Source: Trichosphaerium sp. ATCC 40318
Taxonomy: Eukaryota; Discosea; Flabellinia; Trichosidae
Direction of reading: 5' to 3'
DNA: 64,000 nt
Assembly: GCA_038496445.1 (NCBI GenBank)
Contig: JALMLS010000050.1
Coordinates: 23,046 to 87,045 of the forward strand
Shown: positions 23,801 to 33,995 of the stretch, piece after piece
Layout of the letters: every line of letters begins with the position of its first letter
Position numbering within the stretch: position 1 is the first letter of the stretch
Notes under the pieces: model-generated
What the model was told of the DNA's origin: nothing
Seen by the model: the letters and a program-made list of their open reading frames with translations, nothing else
Database searches by the model: none
Position numbers and translations under genes: made by a program

Positions 23801-25337
23801 AAATCTCGAACCCACAGCATGATATCACGTGCTATGACGCAAACAATGTATAAACCCTTTATTTTTAGAACGGCTAAAACGGATGTCTACAGTTTTAAAG
23901 AACAGAAATAGTGCATTACCTTACAAAGAGCTTGAAGCTCTTGTAGAAGTTCGTGAAGAGTCTACAGGAGAGATAATAAAGAAAGGAAGATGTACGAGTT
24001 TTAATAATTCTGGTATTGTTCAACAAGGATCTTACACTTGCGTAGGGCGTGGTATACTAGTAGTGGGCAAGATTTTGACTTCCTTTTTTTTCACGGTTGC
24101 TCACTTTTACTTTGCAGTTAAGCGGTTCGCTGGATTTCTTGATGGCGTTTCTCCGAGGCAAGAAAAGAATAGTTTGACACAGTTCAAAAGAGAATCAGCA
24201 TTTTTAAAATCCTTGAAAGGCCACACGAACTTACACATGGTACATAGTTTCATGAGTTAACCAAATTTTTCTAATGTTTTTTTGAAAGTTTGTTGGCGCA
24301 TGCATGCCTCCTGATCCGTTGTGTATCGTTATGGAGTTTTGCAATACAACACTAGTAGGTCACATGACAAAAAGAAGCACATTTTCTCCAGGTCATATTA
24401 TTGGAATTCTCAAAGGGATTTGCGCTGGTACAAATTGTTCTCATGTGGCATTTTTTATTTATTTTTTTTAGGAATGCTTCATTTGTCCTATGAGGACCTT
24501 ATTCATGTCAACCTTGGTAAAGTTCAAGAAGCTTTACCTTGTTTTCTTATTGTTAATAGCTGCACGAAATATTCTTATTGATGGCGGTGGTGTACCTAAA
24601 ATAACTGGGTTTTGTACGAGGAATCAAAGCAAAAAAACAGTTCTAAGTTTTCTTTACCACTAGCATTCCTTCGTAGAAAAAACGAAGATTTTTCAAATAC
24701 ACAAGCAAGGAAACCTATATTATTAAAGTGGTTACCACCAGAAGCACTAAGCAAAAAAAACTATTCTCTCAAAACAGGTATGCAAATCAAGAATCTTCTT
24801 TGTTTTTTTCAACAAGTTCAAAAACTTCAAGACTTGTTCAGTACCACTCACTTCGTAAGATTAATGCTGTTTTAGATATTTGGTCTTTTGGTGTTGTACG
24901 TTTTTGCTTGTTTGTTACTTGGCTCAAAAAACTTTGAGAGCTTCCCACACAAGAACTAAACTATGTAATGTAGGTACTTTATGAAATTTTTTGTGGCAGC
25001 GAGCCTTACCCTGCACTCAGCTCATCAAGGGCACGTGATAAAGTTTCCTTAACTTTTAAAAATCTGACACTTTACAGGCTGCAGAACTGGTTGAAAGTAA
25101 TAGTTTGAGACCATACATACCACCCATCTCTGGAGTAAGCAAAAACCTCTTTTTCAACTCGTTTATGTATACTTTGTTTTTGTTGACTTTTTTGTCTTAA
25201 AGGTTTCAGATATAATGAGAAGTTGTTTGGATTATGATCCACTCAAAAGACCTTCATTTGGAAATATACAAAACCAACTTGATAACTTGATACCAGAAAA
25301 TATACCAAAGCGTGTGGTCAGAGATCCAACATCATAA
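20819..25337 (+). CDS. Degenerate Ras-like GTPase fused to a TKL-like pseudokinase
   Basis: One multi-exon reading from ATG 20819 to TAA 25335-25337. The Ras-like domain (about 20819-21820) has P-loop LLGGPLTGKSALVER, switch I-like YTDQWTQTFEDHF, G3 INVIDITDVSGDADA and G5 ETSAK. G4 reads GTMSD instead of NKxD, and the Gln61 position is Asp. A basic region (21966-22150) and a Ser/Pro-rich linker (about 23040-23690, many SRSPSPP words) follow. The kinase domain (about 23890-25300) has VVVKRF, a helix-C Glu in QFKRESAFLK, IVMEFC, HVNLAARNILID in place of HRDLxxxN, KITGF in place of K-x-x-DFG, KWLPPEAL, DIWSFGVV and LDYDPLKRPSF. Loss of both catalytic Asp residues predicts a pseudokinase. The joining intron at about 23676-23720 keeps frame, supporting a single gene. 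Confidence 0.85.
22192..22219 (+). repeat. Intronic hairpin in the Ras-like/kinase gene
   Basis: ttttcatctc faces gagatgaaaa across a 4-nt aaaa spacer, inside the intron beginning at the gtaagtaag donor near 22161. A 10-bp stem is predicted in the pre-mRNA. Confidence 0.5.
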
Positions 25338-25597
25338 TAAAAATTTGTATCATAAAAAAATTAAATGCGTTGATGGAGAATGTCTGTACCTCAAAATACA
25401 AACATGCGGTTCCAAAAAGTGATCCATTACTATTTTGGAATCACTGGATTACTATTTGGGATCGCCCCTGATTTCACACTTTAATTGTACGACTGAGCGC
25501 GAAAAGCGTGCTCTTGCTTAATTCGACGTATTAAGTCCGCTATTACTGTTGCACTTTGCGTAAACTCACAGGAATAAGTTGCAACACAGCTGCAACT

Positions 25598-27354
25598 ATG
25601 ATAAGGTCCCTACTAGCTTTATTATGTATCTTTTCAGTAGCGATTGCAACAGACGTACCCTCAAGTATTGATTCAGAGACTGTGCGTGTACTCTTAGCGT
25701 ATAAACGATATAAACTAACAGTTTTGATGTATGTAGTGGACAGAACAAAATAGCCCGTACAATGTGTATGGTACTACTGTTACACAGCGATTGATTATAA
25801 AACCAGGAGTTAAGGTTATTTGTCAGTATTACAAGGTAAACATTTGTTTATTTTGCGCAATGTCCAATGTTAGATTGAACCAAAACGTTGCTGGCGTGCT
25901 ATTCACCCACTTATCACAGTTTTTTGATCATCTACTTTTTTGTTATGTTTATTGACAATGGTACCACTATAAAATTAAAAAACAAGCCTGGCGGTAACTC
26001 CTCTGAACAAATTGTAAAGGAGTAATTCCAAAAAAAAACCAACAATATTTCCTGTTTTCTTCTTCTTTTTTGAGCCGCACATTTTTTTGTAACAACGTTT
26101 ATACCACATAAAGAGATAAGTCTTTATCTTTTCATACACTTGTTTCTAAGTATAAAGTAGTGTCTAGATATACAAGATGGTGGGCTCGTAGAATTTCAAG
26201 GCACAGCAGAAAAACCAATAACTTTCCAGGTATGTGCACTTAAAAACTTATTCATTGTTTTGGAATCTACCTAAATTACAGATAATGGGTAAAAGCTATT
26301 CAAAAATTGATGCAACGGAGGCTAGTGTTCAACTTATAGCTAATCATACTCGTTTTTTTGGGATTCAAATCAAGGGAAAGTACGAAAAAACACATTCCAC
26401 AAGTTTCTTGTTAACTTTTTGGTTTTTGTCAGTTACTATAACAGCCAATTTAAAGATTGCTTGTTTCGGGATAGTAAAGCTGCTTTGTCTTCAGGAGCTG
26501 TATATAACTCATTGTTTATCAATAATGACGTTGCAGGAGAAAAGATACAGGCCCATTCATCTTTTTTCATTGCCAACAAAGTTGGAGTAAGCAATTCAGC
26601 GATATTCAACTCCTACTTTGCAAACAATACTGCAGCAGTTACAGACTCAACTATGTACAACTCTGTGCTAGAACACAATAAGGTACCTTGATATACTTGT
26701 TGATAATAAATCCTTTCTGACACAATTAGGTTGCTTTAAAAAGCGGCGATACTGAAAAGCAGATTACTCATAATACTTTTCGAAACAATATCAAAAGTGC
26801 TGTATTAAGTCAGGATTCGTTTCGAGAAAATACAATCATTGGAGAGGATGGTTTTGGTGGCATTTATATGGCACCTAATAATGGTTATTCTATTGATATT
26901 GTAAACAACTACTTTGGCGGTATACCCGTATGGAAAGTATTCAAAGAGTGCGTTTTCTACTTTTCACTGAAAAAATGCAATTTGTCTTTTAACGTTCCTT
27001 CGTCTTAGCTTGATACACGACTCCAGAAATGATCCTGATGCTACAACACAATTCCTAGTAATGCCAATTTTGGATACAGTAGAGCCAACAACTCCACCAG
27101 TCTTAACATCAAAGTATTTGATGGATATTGTTGATGGTTTCACTACAGGCAATTACAAAAGTAAAAAAACTGATCTTCAAAAAGCAACTGGAGATTTACA
27201 TACACTAGCCATTGTTGCTATTGCATGTACTACAATCATAGGTAATATTTTTCTTTGCATAGTTGCTACTGTTATTTTCAGAATATACAACAAAAGAGCA
27301 AGTAAAAAGCACACAGAATACAGCCGTGTTGATACTTTCCCTCCTGAGCACTAA
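25598..27354 (+). CDS. Beta-helix-like ectodomain type I membrane protein
   Basis: ATG 25598 starts a signal peptide (MIRSLLALLCIFSVAIATDV). Following exons give short repeating strands typical of right-handed parallel beta-helices: TVTQRLIIKPGVKV, DGGLVEFQGTAEKPITF, SQFKDCLFRDSKAALSSGAV, NSLFINNDVAGEKIQAHSSF, NSAIFNSYFANNTAAVTDST, QITHNTFRNNIKSAVLSQDS and SIDIVNNYFGG. A transmembrane helix (LAIVAIACTTIIGNIFLCIV) and a short basic tail ending DTFPPEH precede the stop at 27352-27354. Such pectate-lyase-like folds bind or cut polysaccharide, but no catalytic residues can be assigned by eye, so an adhesion or carbohydrate role is only inferred. The last coding exon ends 240 bp from the convergent METTL26-like gene. 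Confidence 0.75.
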
Positions 27355-27593
27355 ATAATAAAAACAAAGTTCCACCAAAAACCAAAGCATTTGTTAGTTT
27401 TCTCAGTTTACCACGATAATCAAATCAACATTATCGGTAGGAAGATTCCTACTTTCAGTGGAAGACAAACCTCTTGCAACTAATACATTCTGGTTGTCAA
27501 CAATGTAGTAAGTGTCATACGACATGCACCTTAGGAGGGCGTTTTTCTTTCTTACAACTTTCGCATTTCTTTCTGAACAGCAAGTACTTTTAT

Positions 27594-28495
27594 TTATTGT
27601 TTTTCAAAAACCAACATGAAATTATTCGCTGGCATTTCCAACTTGTCTACGAACTCCAATCCGTTCTTTTTTGCTTCAGATTGAACTTCTTCTAGATCGC
27701 GTATACCCCACTCTGAATTTCTATAACAAAAATCAATTACTATGACATTGACGTATTGAGGAGAGGATAGTTATTTTTTTCTCTTTCTTTTTTTTTTTTG
27801 ACATACCTTGATTTTAATGATTGATCAAAGCGCTCGTTACTCTCTGTAGTGCACTTCCCACCAATTTTAAATGGACCATAGATAAGTAAGTTACCTTTAG
27901 AGTTCAATGCAGCGCCAACACCACGCATAAGACCCTAAAGAAGCTGAGAAAAACGCAAACAATCGAGAGTAACTTTTTTGTAATCTTTAAAACTATCGTT
28001 TGACGTACTGGTAGCGTTGCCTTTGGCGCGATATGCAGCATGTTAATATTTATAGCGAGATCGAATGTGTTGTTTGGTAATTTCCAGTCTAGGTCTAGTA
28101 CATTCAAAAGAGTGGGCGGAAGTACGTTTTTAAGGCTGTATTTGTCAATGTTCGCTTGTATACTAAACTTTCGTTAATTGTGTTTTTTGTTTACGCCACT
28201 AACCTCTTTACTAATCTGTCTTCAATTTCCGTCGGTTGAAACGTGCAGTTAGTAAACGTCGTTGCAAACTCTCTTTTAAACTTATTAGATTGCCATTAAT
28301 GAGTTCCACACGCACTTAGTATGATATCCAGTGCCACTAGAGACCTCTAAACATTTCTTCGGCTTATCTGACCTAAAAACGTTTGTAAACGCATTCAATT
28401 GGCTCTGGACTCTTCACTTACTTGTTTATAAATGTACCAAGTACTTTAATAACATGTGGACAGTTCTTTATCGATGCTGCGTACGTTGGAATCAT
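27594..28495 (-). CDS. METTL26: METTL26/UPF0585 (DUF938) family methyltransferase-like protein
   Basis: ATG 28493-28495 (MIPTYAASIKNCPHVIKVLG), stop 27594-27596, about six exons. Motif I reads CLEVSSGTGYHTK, the form typical of DUF938. Then come FTNCTFQPTEIEDRLVKR, LLNVLDLDWKLPNNTFDLAI, NINMLHIAP (family CxNxxHI), GLMRG, GNLLIYGPFKIGG, ESNERFDQSLKSR and the C-terminal EWGIRDLEEVQSEAKKNGLE followed by MPANNFMLVFEKQ. All family signature blocks occur in order and the length matches the roughly 200-residue family. The biochemical substrate of this family is not established to my knowledge. A non-secreted, probably cytosolic protein. Confidence 0.9.
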
Positions 28496-29468
28496 TTTGT
28501 GTTTGAGTGTTAACCGAAAAAGAGATTTGCCACGCAAAAACTTCCGCCAGTTAGTGCGCCTCAAGTCGCTACGCCGAAGATATTTACTGAGGGTATTGTT
28601 GAGGTTCCTTACAACTGATTATCCGAATTTACAATACGTGTGATAGTCCAGTGCGAAGAAATTGAGCGTAAGCTTTTGTGACAATCAGCTATTGACCTCC
28701 TTAAACAGCCGCTGTCAGGACGCAAGCTATCTATTGCAACAAGGCTTTGAGAAACCGCAAGGTAGCTCTTTGCCCCATGTGACATTTCCTTCCGGTGATA
28801 TATACCCCTACTATCTTGAGCCCTATGTTATGAAATTCGCCAAGTTTTTTTGTGACAAATCAGTGATGATAAAGACAATCAGAATTCTTGTAATTGGCGT
28901 ATTATTTCTTGATGACTGACGCAGCCTTCTCGAAACAATAAATCCTGCAAGTATCTTTACATACGCCGTACCGCCAATAAAATACAAAAGCGTTCTACAG
29001 AGTAAAGATGAAAAAAATGAGAATTGTTTACACCATAAACATACAACAAAGCAACATTTAGCACGTAGTACATAAAATACTAGAGTCGTGAAGGCACAGT
29101 CTCCGATAGAAAAGGTTCAAAGCTGATAATCGCAAAATATGCTGCTTTGCTTACTCCACATTTACTTACTTACGGAGTGTATTGTGGGTAAAACTTTACT
29201 ATGTACAATTAGTTGTCAGTAATTAAGCGTAACAAGTGCGCCTTTTAAGTATAAATGAGCACTAAAGGGTATTCGTAGCGAACCATTATGTGTTTTCAAA
29301 GATAGAAAAGCGTCTCGCTTAGTTTTTCTTTACAGGTTGAATTTTGACTCTTGAAGTCCTTTTTTTTTTGTAGTTGTGATTTAAAATATCTGACCTTCAG
29401 ATAGCCATATATAACCACTACACATATTAGGTTATTCAAAAACGCACGTGATACAAATAAAAAGTCAC
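28496..29468. other. Divergent intergenic, nothing recognised
   Basis: Nearly 1 kb between METTL26 (-) and the SdrD-B-like gene (+). Short frames (28662-28919, 28422-28643) show no motif. A CACGTG at 29445 lies 24 bp upstream of the next start codon. Confidence 0.4.
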
Positions 29469-32012
29469 ATGGCTAAGTTAAGAGGTAAAATCGCCTTTCT
29501 ATCGTATCTATAATACATCTCTCGCGAAATAACAAGTCTGTATAGCGTTTTATTTAGTTGTGGCAATTATTTTGCTCACGAGATGTTATGCTGCTCAAGA
29601 CACTTGTAACAGAGAATGCGAAGGTGACTTATGTAATTTAAAGGCTACAGATTGTCCTTGCAGTGTATGCGTTGACACATGTACTGATGACGGCACTACA
29701 GCTGTCTGTGCCTGTGCTTGCCCAGATACTGGAAAAGTACGCAATCTCTTACAACAAACAACTCCGACGGTCTATATGTCTCATTTTATGCAAAGATTCT
29801 GATTGGAGACTTTGTTTTTCGCGATATAGAAGAATCAAATGGGGATCCAGATGGGATACAGAGTAAGATATAAAACTAATACCCGGACAGAACAAACGGA
29901 GCGAACATTGGCTTTTTTTTTTCTTTTTTTCAGAAAGATCTAGAAGTTTTTTGATGTTTTTTTGACGACCACGTGTAGATTTCGAACCTGGTATTCCTGG
30001 AGCTCGTCTTTACTTATACAATAGCGCTAATGTTAGTATTGATTCTAATGTAACTAATTTTGATGGTGAATACTACTTTGAAGTTGATCCAAATACACAA
30101 TACATGGTAATGATAAAAAGCTTTTCAAAATGAGCGAAAAAGATAATAATCACAAATTGAAATTCTCATTTTTTTTACACATAGATATGCGTCAGTGTCA
30201 ATTCAGTATCTTCGCCGAATATAATGGTACGGATATAATTATATGAGTTATTGTATTCTAATATTACAAACGTAGATACCAACTTTACCAAACGTTGGTA
30301 GCGATGGCACGTGTCAAATGAGAGAAATAAAACCAGAAAAAAAAAAAAGACCAATATTAATGTAAAATAGATACTATAGATTCTGATGGTATTCCAGAAC
30401 AACGTGATTTAGGAAATGGCATTGAAGTACGTTTAATAGAAAAATATTATAATCAATAGAGAACTGACTTAGCTTGTTTAATTAGAATGCTACTTGTGCT
30501 ATATTTGTTACACCAGACGCTTCCGTTGTAGTAGGTGGGACAGTTTTTTACGTTGTGTTTATTACTGATACTGTAAAGATTGGTCAATAGATTTCGGCTT
30601 CATACTTGCTCCTGCCGGGTGTGGAGACCGTGTGTGGTTAGATATGGACGAAGATGGATTACAAGGACCAAGCGAAGTCGGAATTCCAGGCGTACAATAG
30701 TTGTTTTTTGAAATGTTGTAAAATTGAATCTATTTCTAGCTTCTAGTATTGCTGATAGATCTCAATACTGGTATAGAGCTCCAAAGAACTGTTACAGATG
30801 AAGATGGATTATACTTGTTTAAGCTTGACGCAAGATCAGAAGTAGCAATATGCGTCGATTTCAAGTACAATCTTTTTTATCAAAGAACTTTCTTCTTTTC
30901 TTCCTATTGACTGTTCGTTAGTGATGCGATGTCCCTCCGTCCGACAATAAATGTGGATGGATTTCCTGAATTAAATTCTGATGGCGCTCTGACGCCATAC
31001 AATGGAGATGTACGGAACTTTGTCGTCAATACTCACCAAAATGACACAAGCTGACTCTTTTTTTTTTAAAGATACTTTCTTGCAATACGAGTAAAGCTGC
31101 ACCAACATATGGCGTGTATAATCTTGACATCGATTTCGGTTTTGTATTTGATGATGGCAGTCCTACGTCTTCACCTACGCAAGGACCTCCAACCAACCCA
31201 CCAACAACTATACCAACACCGCCACCTACAAGCCAACCAACATCAACGGTGGCTCCCCCAACGGCACAACCAACAGCAACCCCAACCGCTGTACCGACTC
31301 CAAACCCAACTTCAATCCCTTCCCAACCACCAACTGCCATACCAACAGCAACACCAACTGCTATACCAACAGCAACGCCAACTGCCGTAACGACTTCAAA
31401 TCCAACTTCAATCCCTTCCCAACCGCCAACTGCCATACCAACAGCAACGCCAACTGCTACGCCGACAGCAACGCCACCAGCAGACCAACCTGTAGCTCCA
31501 CCAACTAATGTGCCAACACCGAATCCAACCGTGCAACCTACAGCTGTAACATTGCCTCCACCGACTAGTCAACCAACAGCAGCTACAACAGCACCAACTC
31601 CACAACCTGTGTCGACTCCAACAGCTTCTCAAACAGCTTCACCTACAGCTGGTACTACAACGCCAGTAGCCACAAATGCCCCTGTTCCTGTTGTCACAGA
31701 CGCACCCCAAACTGCGCAACCTGTGGCTCCTTTTCCATCTAGTAGTTTTGTAACACTTGCGTGTCTTAACTTGGATGCATCTAGCACATGCCAGTACGCC
31801 TAAACCCTTTTTTCTTTCACTGAAAAGAAGTTTTGTAAACCAAACACCTTCGCTGAGTTTGTGTTAGGTGTACTAGAGTTGCATGTGATTGCGACGGAAG
31901 ATTTGGTCCATGTCAATGCACAAGGCCTCCTGGAAATTTCTTGACGTGTATTACAGCTTATTTTGACCAAGATGTATACTTAGGAAGCATTTTTTGTTGT
32001 GCTGGTGCATAA
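29469..32012 (+). CDS. Secreted SdrD-B-like domain protein with long PT-rich stalk
   Basis: Exon 1 ATG 29469 (MAKLR) splices to VVAIILLTRCYAA, together a signal peptide. Next is a Cys-rich segment (CNRECEGDLC...CPCSVCVDTC). Two SdrD-B-like units follow: GDFVFRDIEESNGDPDGIQ joined to PGIPGARLYLYN and NFDGEYYFEVDPNT (29830-30105); and GDRVWLDMDEDGLQGPSEVG, IDLNTGIELQRTVTDEDGLY, LFKLDARSEVAICVDF (about 30625-30870), each ending toward DFGF. About 31165-31735 is a Pro/Thr stalk with PTATPTA-type repeats. The final exon (31868-32012) gives another Cys cluster (CDCDGRFGPCQC, FCCAGA). No TM helix is evident, so secretion or wall attachment is inferred. The B domain is best known from bacterial surface proteins but also occurs in microbial eukaryotes. 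Confidence 0.82.
31165..31735 (+). repeat. PT-rich low-complexity coding repeat
   Basis: Degenerate tandem repeats of 12-33 bp encode PT/PTATPTA/PSQPPTAIPTATPTA units. One longer unit (CCAACTTCAATCCCTTCCCA) recurs at about 31308 and 31401. Confidence 0.85.
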
Positions 32013-32343
32013 GTTTTTTTTTTGAATGCACAAACAAATTGTATTCCAACAAACAAACCAAGAAAAATTTAATAACAATAAAAAACACGTGTTTTAGTAG
32101 TTCACTCACTCCACAATCAATCCACGTTTTTTTTTTTGTGTCACTGAAACTGACAAAAGTCATATTGTTGAATCGTACTACCATTGATGTACGATTCTAT
32201 ATAAACACGTGCGAGTTGGTAATAGAAAATATGGTTTAGACTGCTACAACTTGCATACAAATTTACGTGTTCGTAATATGTGTGCTTATTAGTTAAAGGT
32301 TAGGCTACGCTACCCCTTTTTATTTATTTTGATGCTGACGTTC
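32013..32343. other. Convergent intergenic
   Basis: 330 bp between two convergent genes; T- and A-rich tracts and two CACGTG (32085, 32206). No gene supported. Confidence 0.4.
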
Positions 32344-33484
32344 TCATTCTTGTGGTTTCTCAACAACAACGCAGAAGTCACGGTTGTAGTATATGTTTTG
32401 ACCACCTACCTTTGATTCTTTTACAATCTTCAATCCCGCACGGCTTATTAGCGTACGTACAATATCAGGGCTAACAAAATAGAAACCACCTACAGTGTAC
32501 TTGCTTTGTTTCTCAAATCTTGCCCATCCTTGAGGAGCTGTCAAGTTTGCTGTATGTATGAATGCTTTACATCCTAAAAAATGTGTTAACAAGCTTCAAG
32601 TGTGAACGTAAATCGCGTGTATTTGTGTGGTTATTTACGAGTTGACTCGTAAAGCATGTAATGATAAGAGGTACCTGGTTTGAGGACACGTTTTATTTCT
32701 TGAACGTATTTCCAAATTGTGTGTAAATCCACGTGTGGTAGTACATCAAAGCTGTAAATAAAGTCTAAAGAATTGGACATGCTATCAGGTAAACTGCTAC
32801 TTTTTAGTAAATGAAACTCAGCATCTAAACAACAATCAGAAAGCAAAATTCAGTGAACGCAAAAAAAAGCATCATTGAAGTGAAAGAGAAAATAAAAAGG
32901 TCTTGTAAGAGCAAGTGTTCGGAGTCCCCTCTCCTAACACTTTCGAAAGTAATACTGATAAGACCTTTACCATGTCTGTTGTACTTACTTTCATTCTCTT
33001 TGAGGGCTTCTTTGGCTTTTTTGAGCATGCCAGGTGATATGTCAAAACAATGCAATTTTGAAACTTTTTTAACGGTTCTTGACGCTACTCGGCCACCACC
33101 ACTTCCAATTTCAGCAACAACGCTCTCAGGTGTAATATACTCAAACAAGAACGTATCAAGCACTTCTTCAAGAGATTTCAAGTCGGACCATTCATCACCA
33201 ACGTGCTGGAGCTCTCGCTTGCCTGAATACGTTAAATATATACGTTTACGCCTATTGCGCGTACCATTTGGTAAATTGTTGTTCATCTTTTCAACAAAAT
33301 CGGCTTCAGGCTTCCAATCTGCAGCATACGAATCCCTATACGTTTATTTTAGCAACAAGTAACAATCCAAGCGATTAGTTCACCATAGCTTTCTGTTTGT
33401 ATCAAAATTGCTTGATTCTGTGTATACTATAGCTTCAGAAAGTGTTTGTACTAATGAGAGTATTGGATTGTTCTTTTCAGCCAT
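32344..33484 (-). CDS. Class I SAM-dependent methyltransferase, unassigned subfamily
   Basis: ATG 33482-33484 (MAEKNNPILSLVQTLSEAIV), stop 32344-32346, about five exons. The Rossmann core begins VVAEIGSGGGRVASRTVKKV (motif I), then LHCFDISPGMLKKAKEAL (motif II region with acidic D), LPDSMSNSLDFIYSFDVLPH (motif IV/post-I region), IWKYVQEIKRVLKPG (motif V/VI) and a C-terminal part with VGGFYFVSPDIVRTLISRAG. Upstream, SYAADWKPEADFVEK and YLTYSGKRELQHVGDEW form a family-specific N-terminal extension. Substrate cannot be predicted. The intron lengths and base composition match its neighbours, so recent transfer is not indicated. Confidence 0.85.
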
Positions 33485-33995
33485 GGTTGTAAATGTTTGT
33501 GAAATACAGCTTTGACTCGGATTGAAAATGGAAAAAGCAGATTTAGTTCATCTTTTTTATCGATAATCCGATTCAACTCGTTCGTGAAATAACTTCATTG
33601 CAAAGAAGCTCTAGGTAGCTTTGATAAGGATCATGTCTAAAACTTTAGTTTGCAAACTTTTGGAATAATGCTTCCCCCGTGTAACCCTATGCAAGTAGAT
33701 TGCTTAAAGAAACTCACTTACAAGAGTTGGACTCACTATTGTTAGGGCCTTGAATTTCGCTACTATGAGTGTTTACCGAAGAATTTACCTAGGATGCTGG
33801 CACTAAATCGAAAGACATCCTAACTTATCATTGTGTGCTGCAAGAAAGGCAGTGATCCGCTACCACACGACAGGTATCATTTCAACCTCAACGAGTTATT
33901 TAAACTTCGTAGTTCAGTTTTGGCTCTGTGTTTAGTTTCATGTCTTTATCAAAAAAGTCAATTGTTTTACGCACTGCTTACACGTTTTGTGCACA
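33485..33995. other. Divergent intergenic
   Basis: 510 bp between two divergent starts; no supported gene and no repeat noted. Confidence 0.4.

Noticed and set aside
24060-24125. Loss of the kinase VAIK lysine
   Set aside because: A GT donor reading drops the Lys, but a GC donor as seen at two other sites restores VVVKRF; the pseudokinase claim rests on HRD and DFG instead.
28422-28919. Plus-strand frames of 73-85 codons
   Set aside because: One overlaps METTL26 exon 1 antisense and neither shows a motif, splice partner or protein-like composition.
31026-31436. Long minus-strand Gly/Val-rich frame opposite the PT stalk
   Set aside because: It is the shadow of the PT-repeat coding strand; the plus frame joins frame-consistent B-domain exons.
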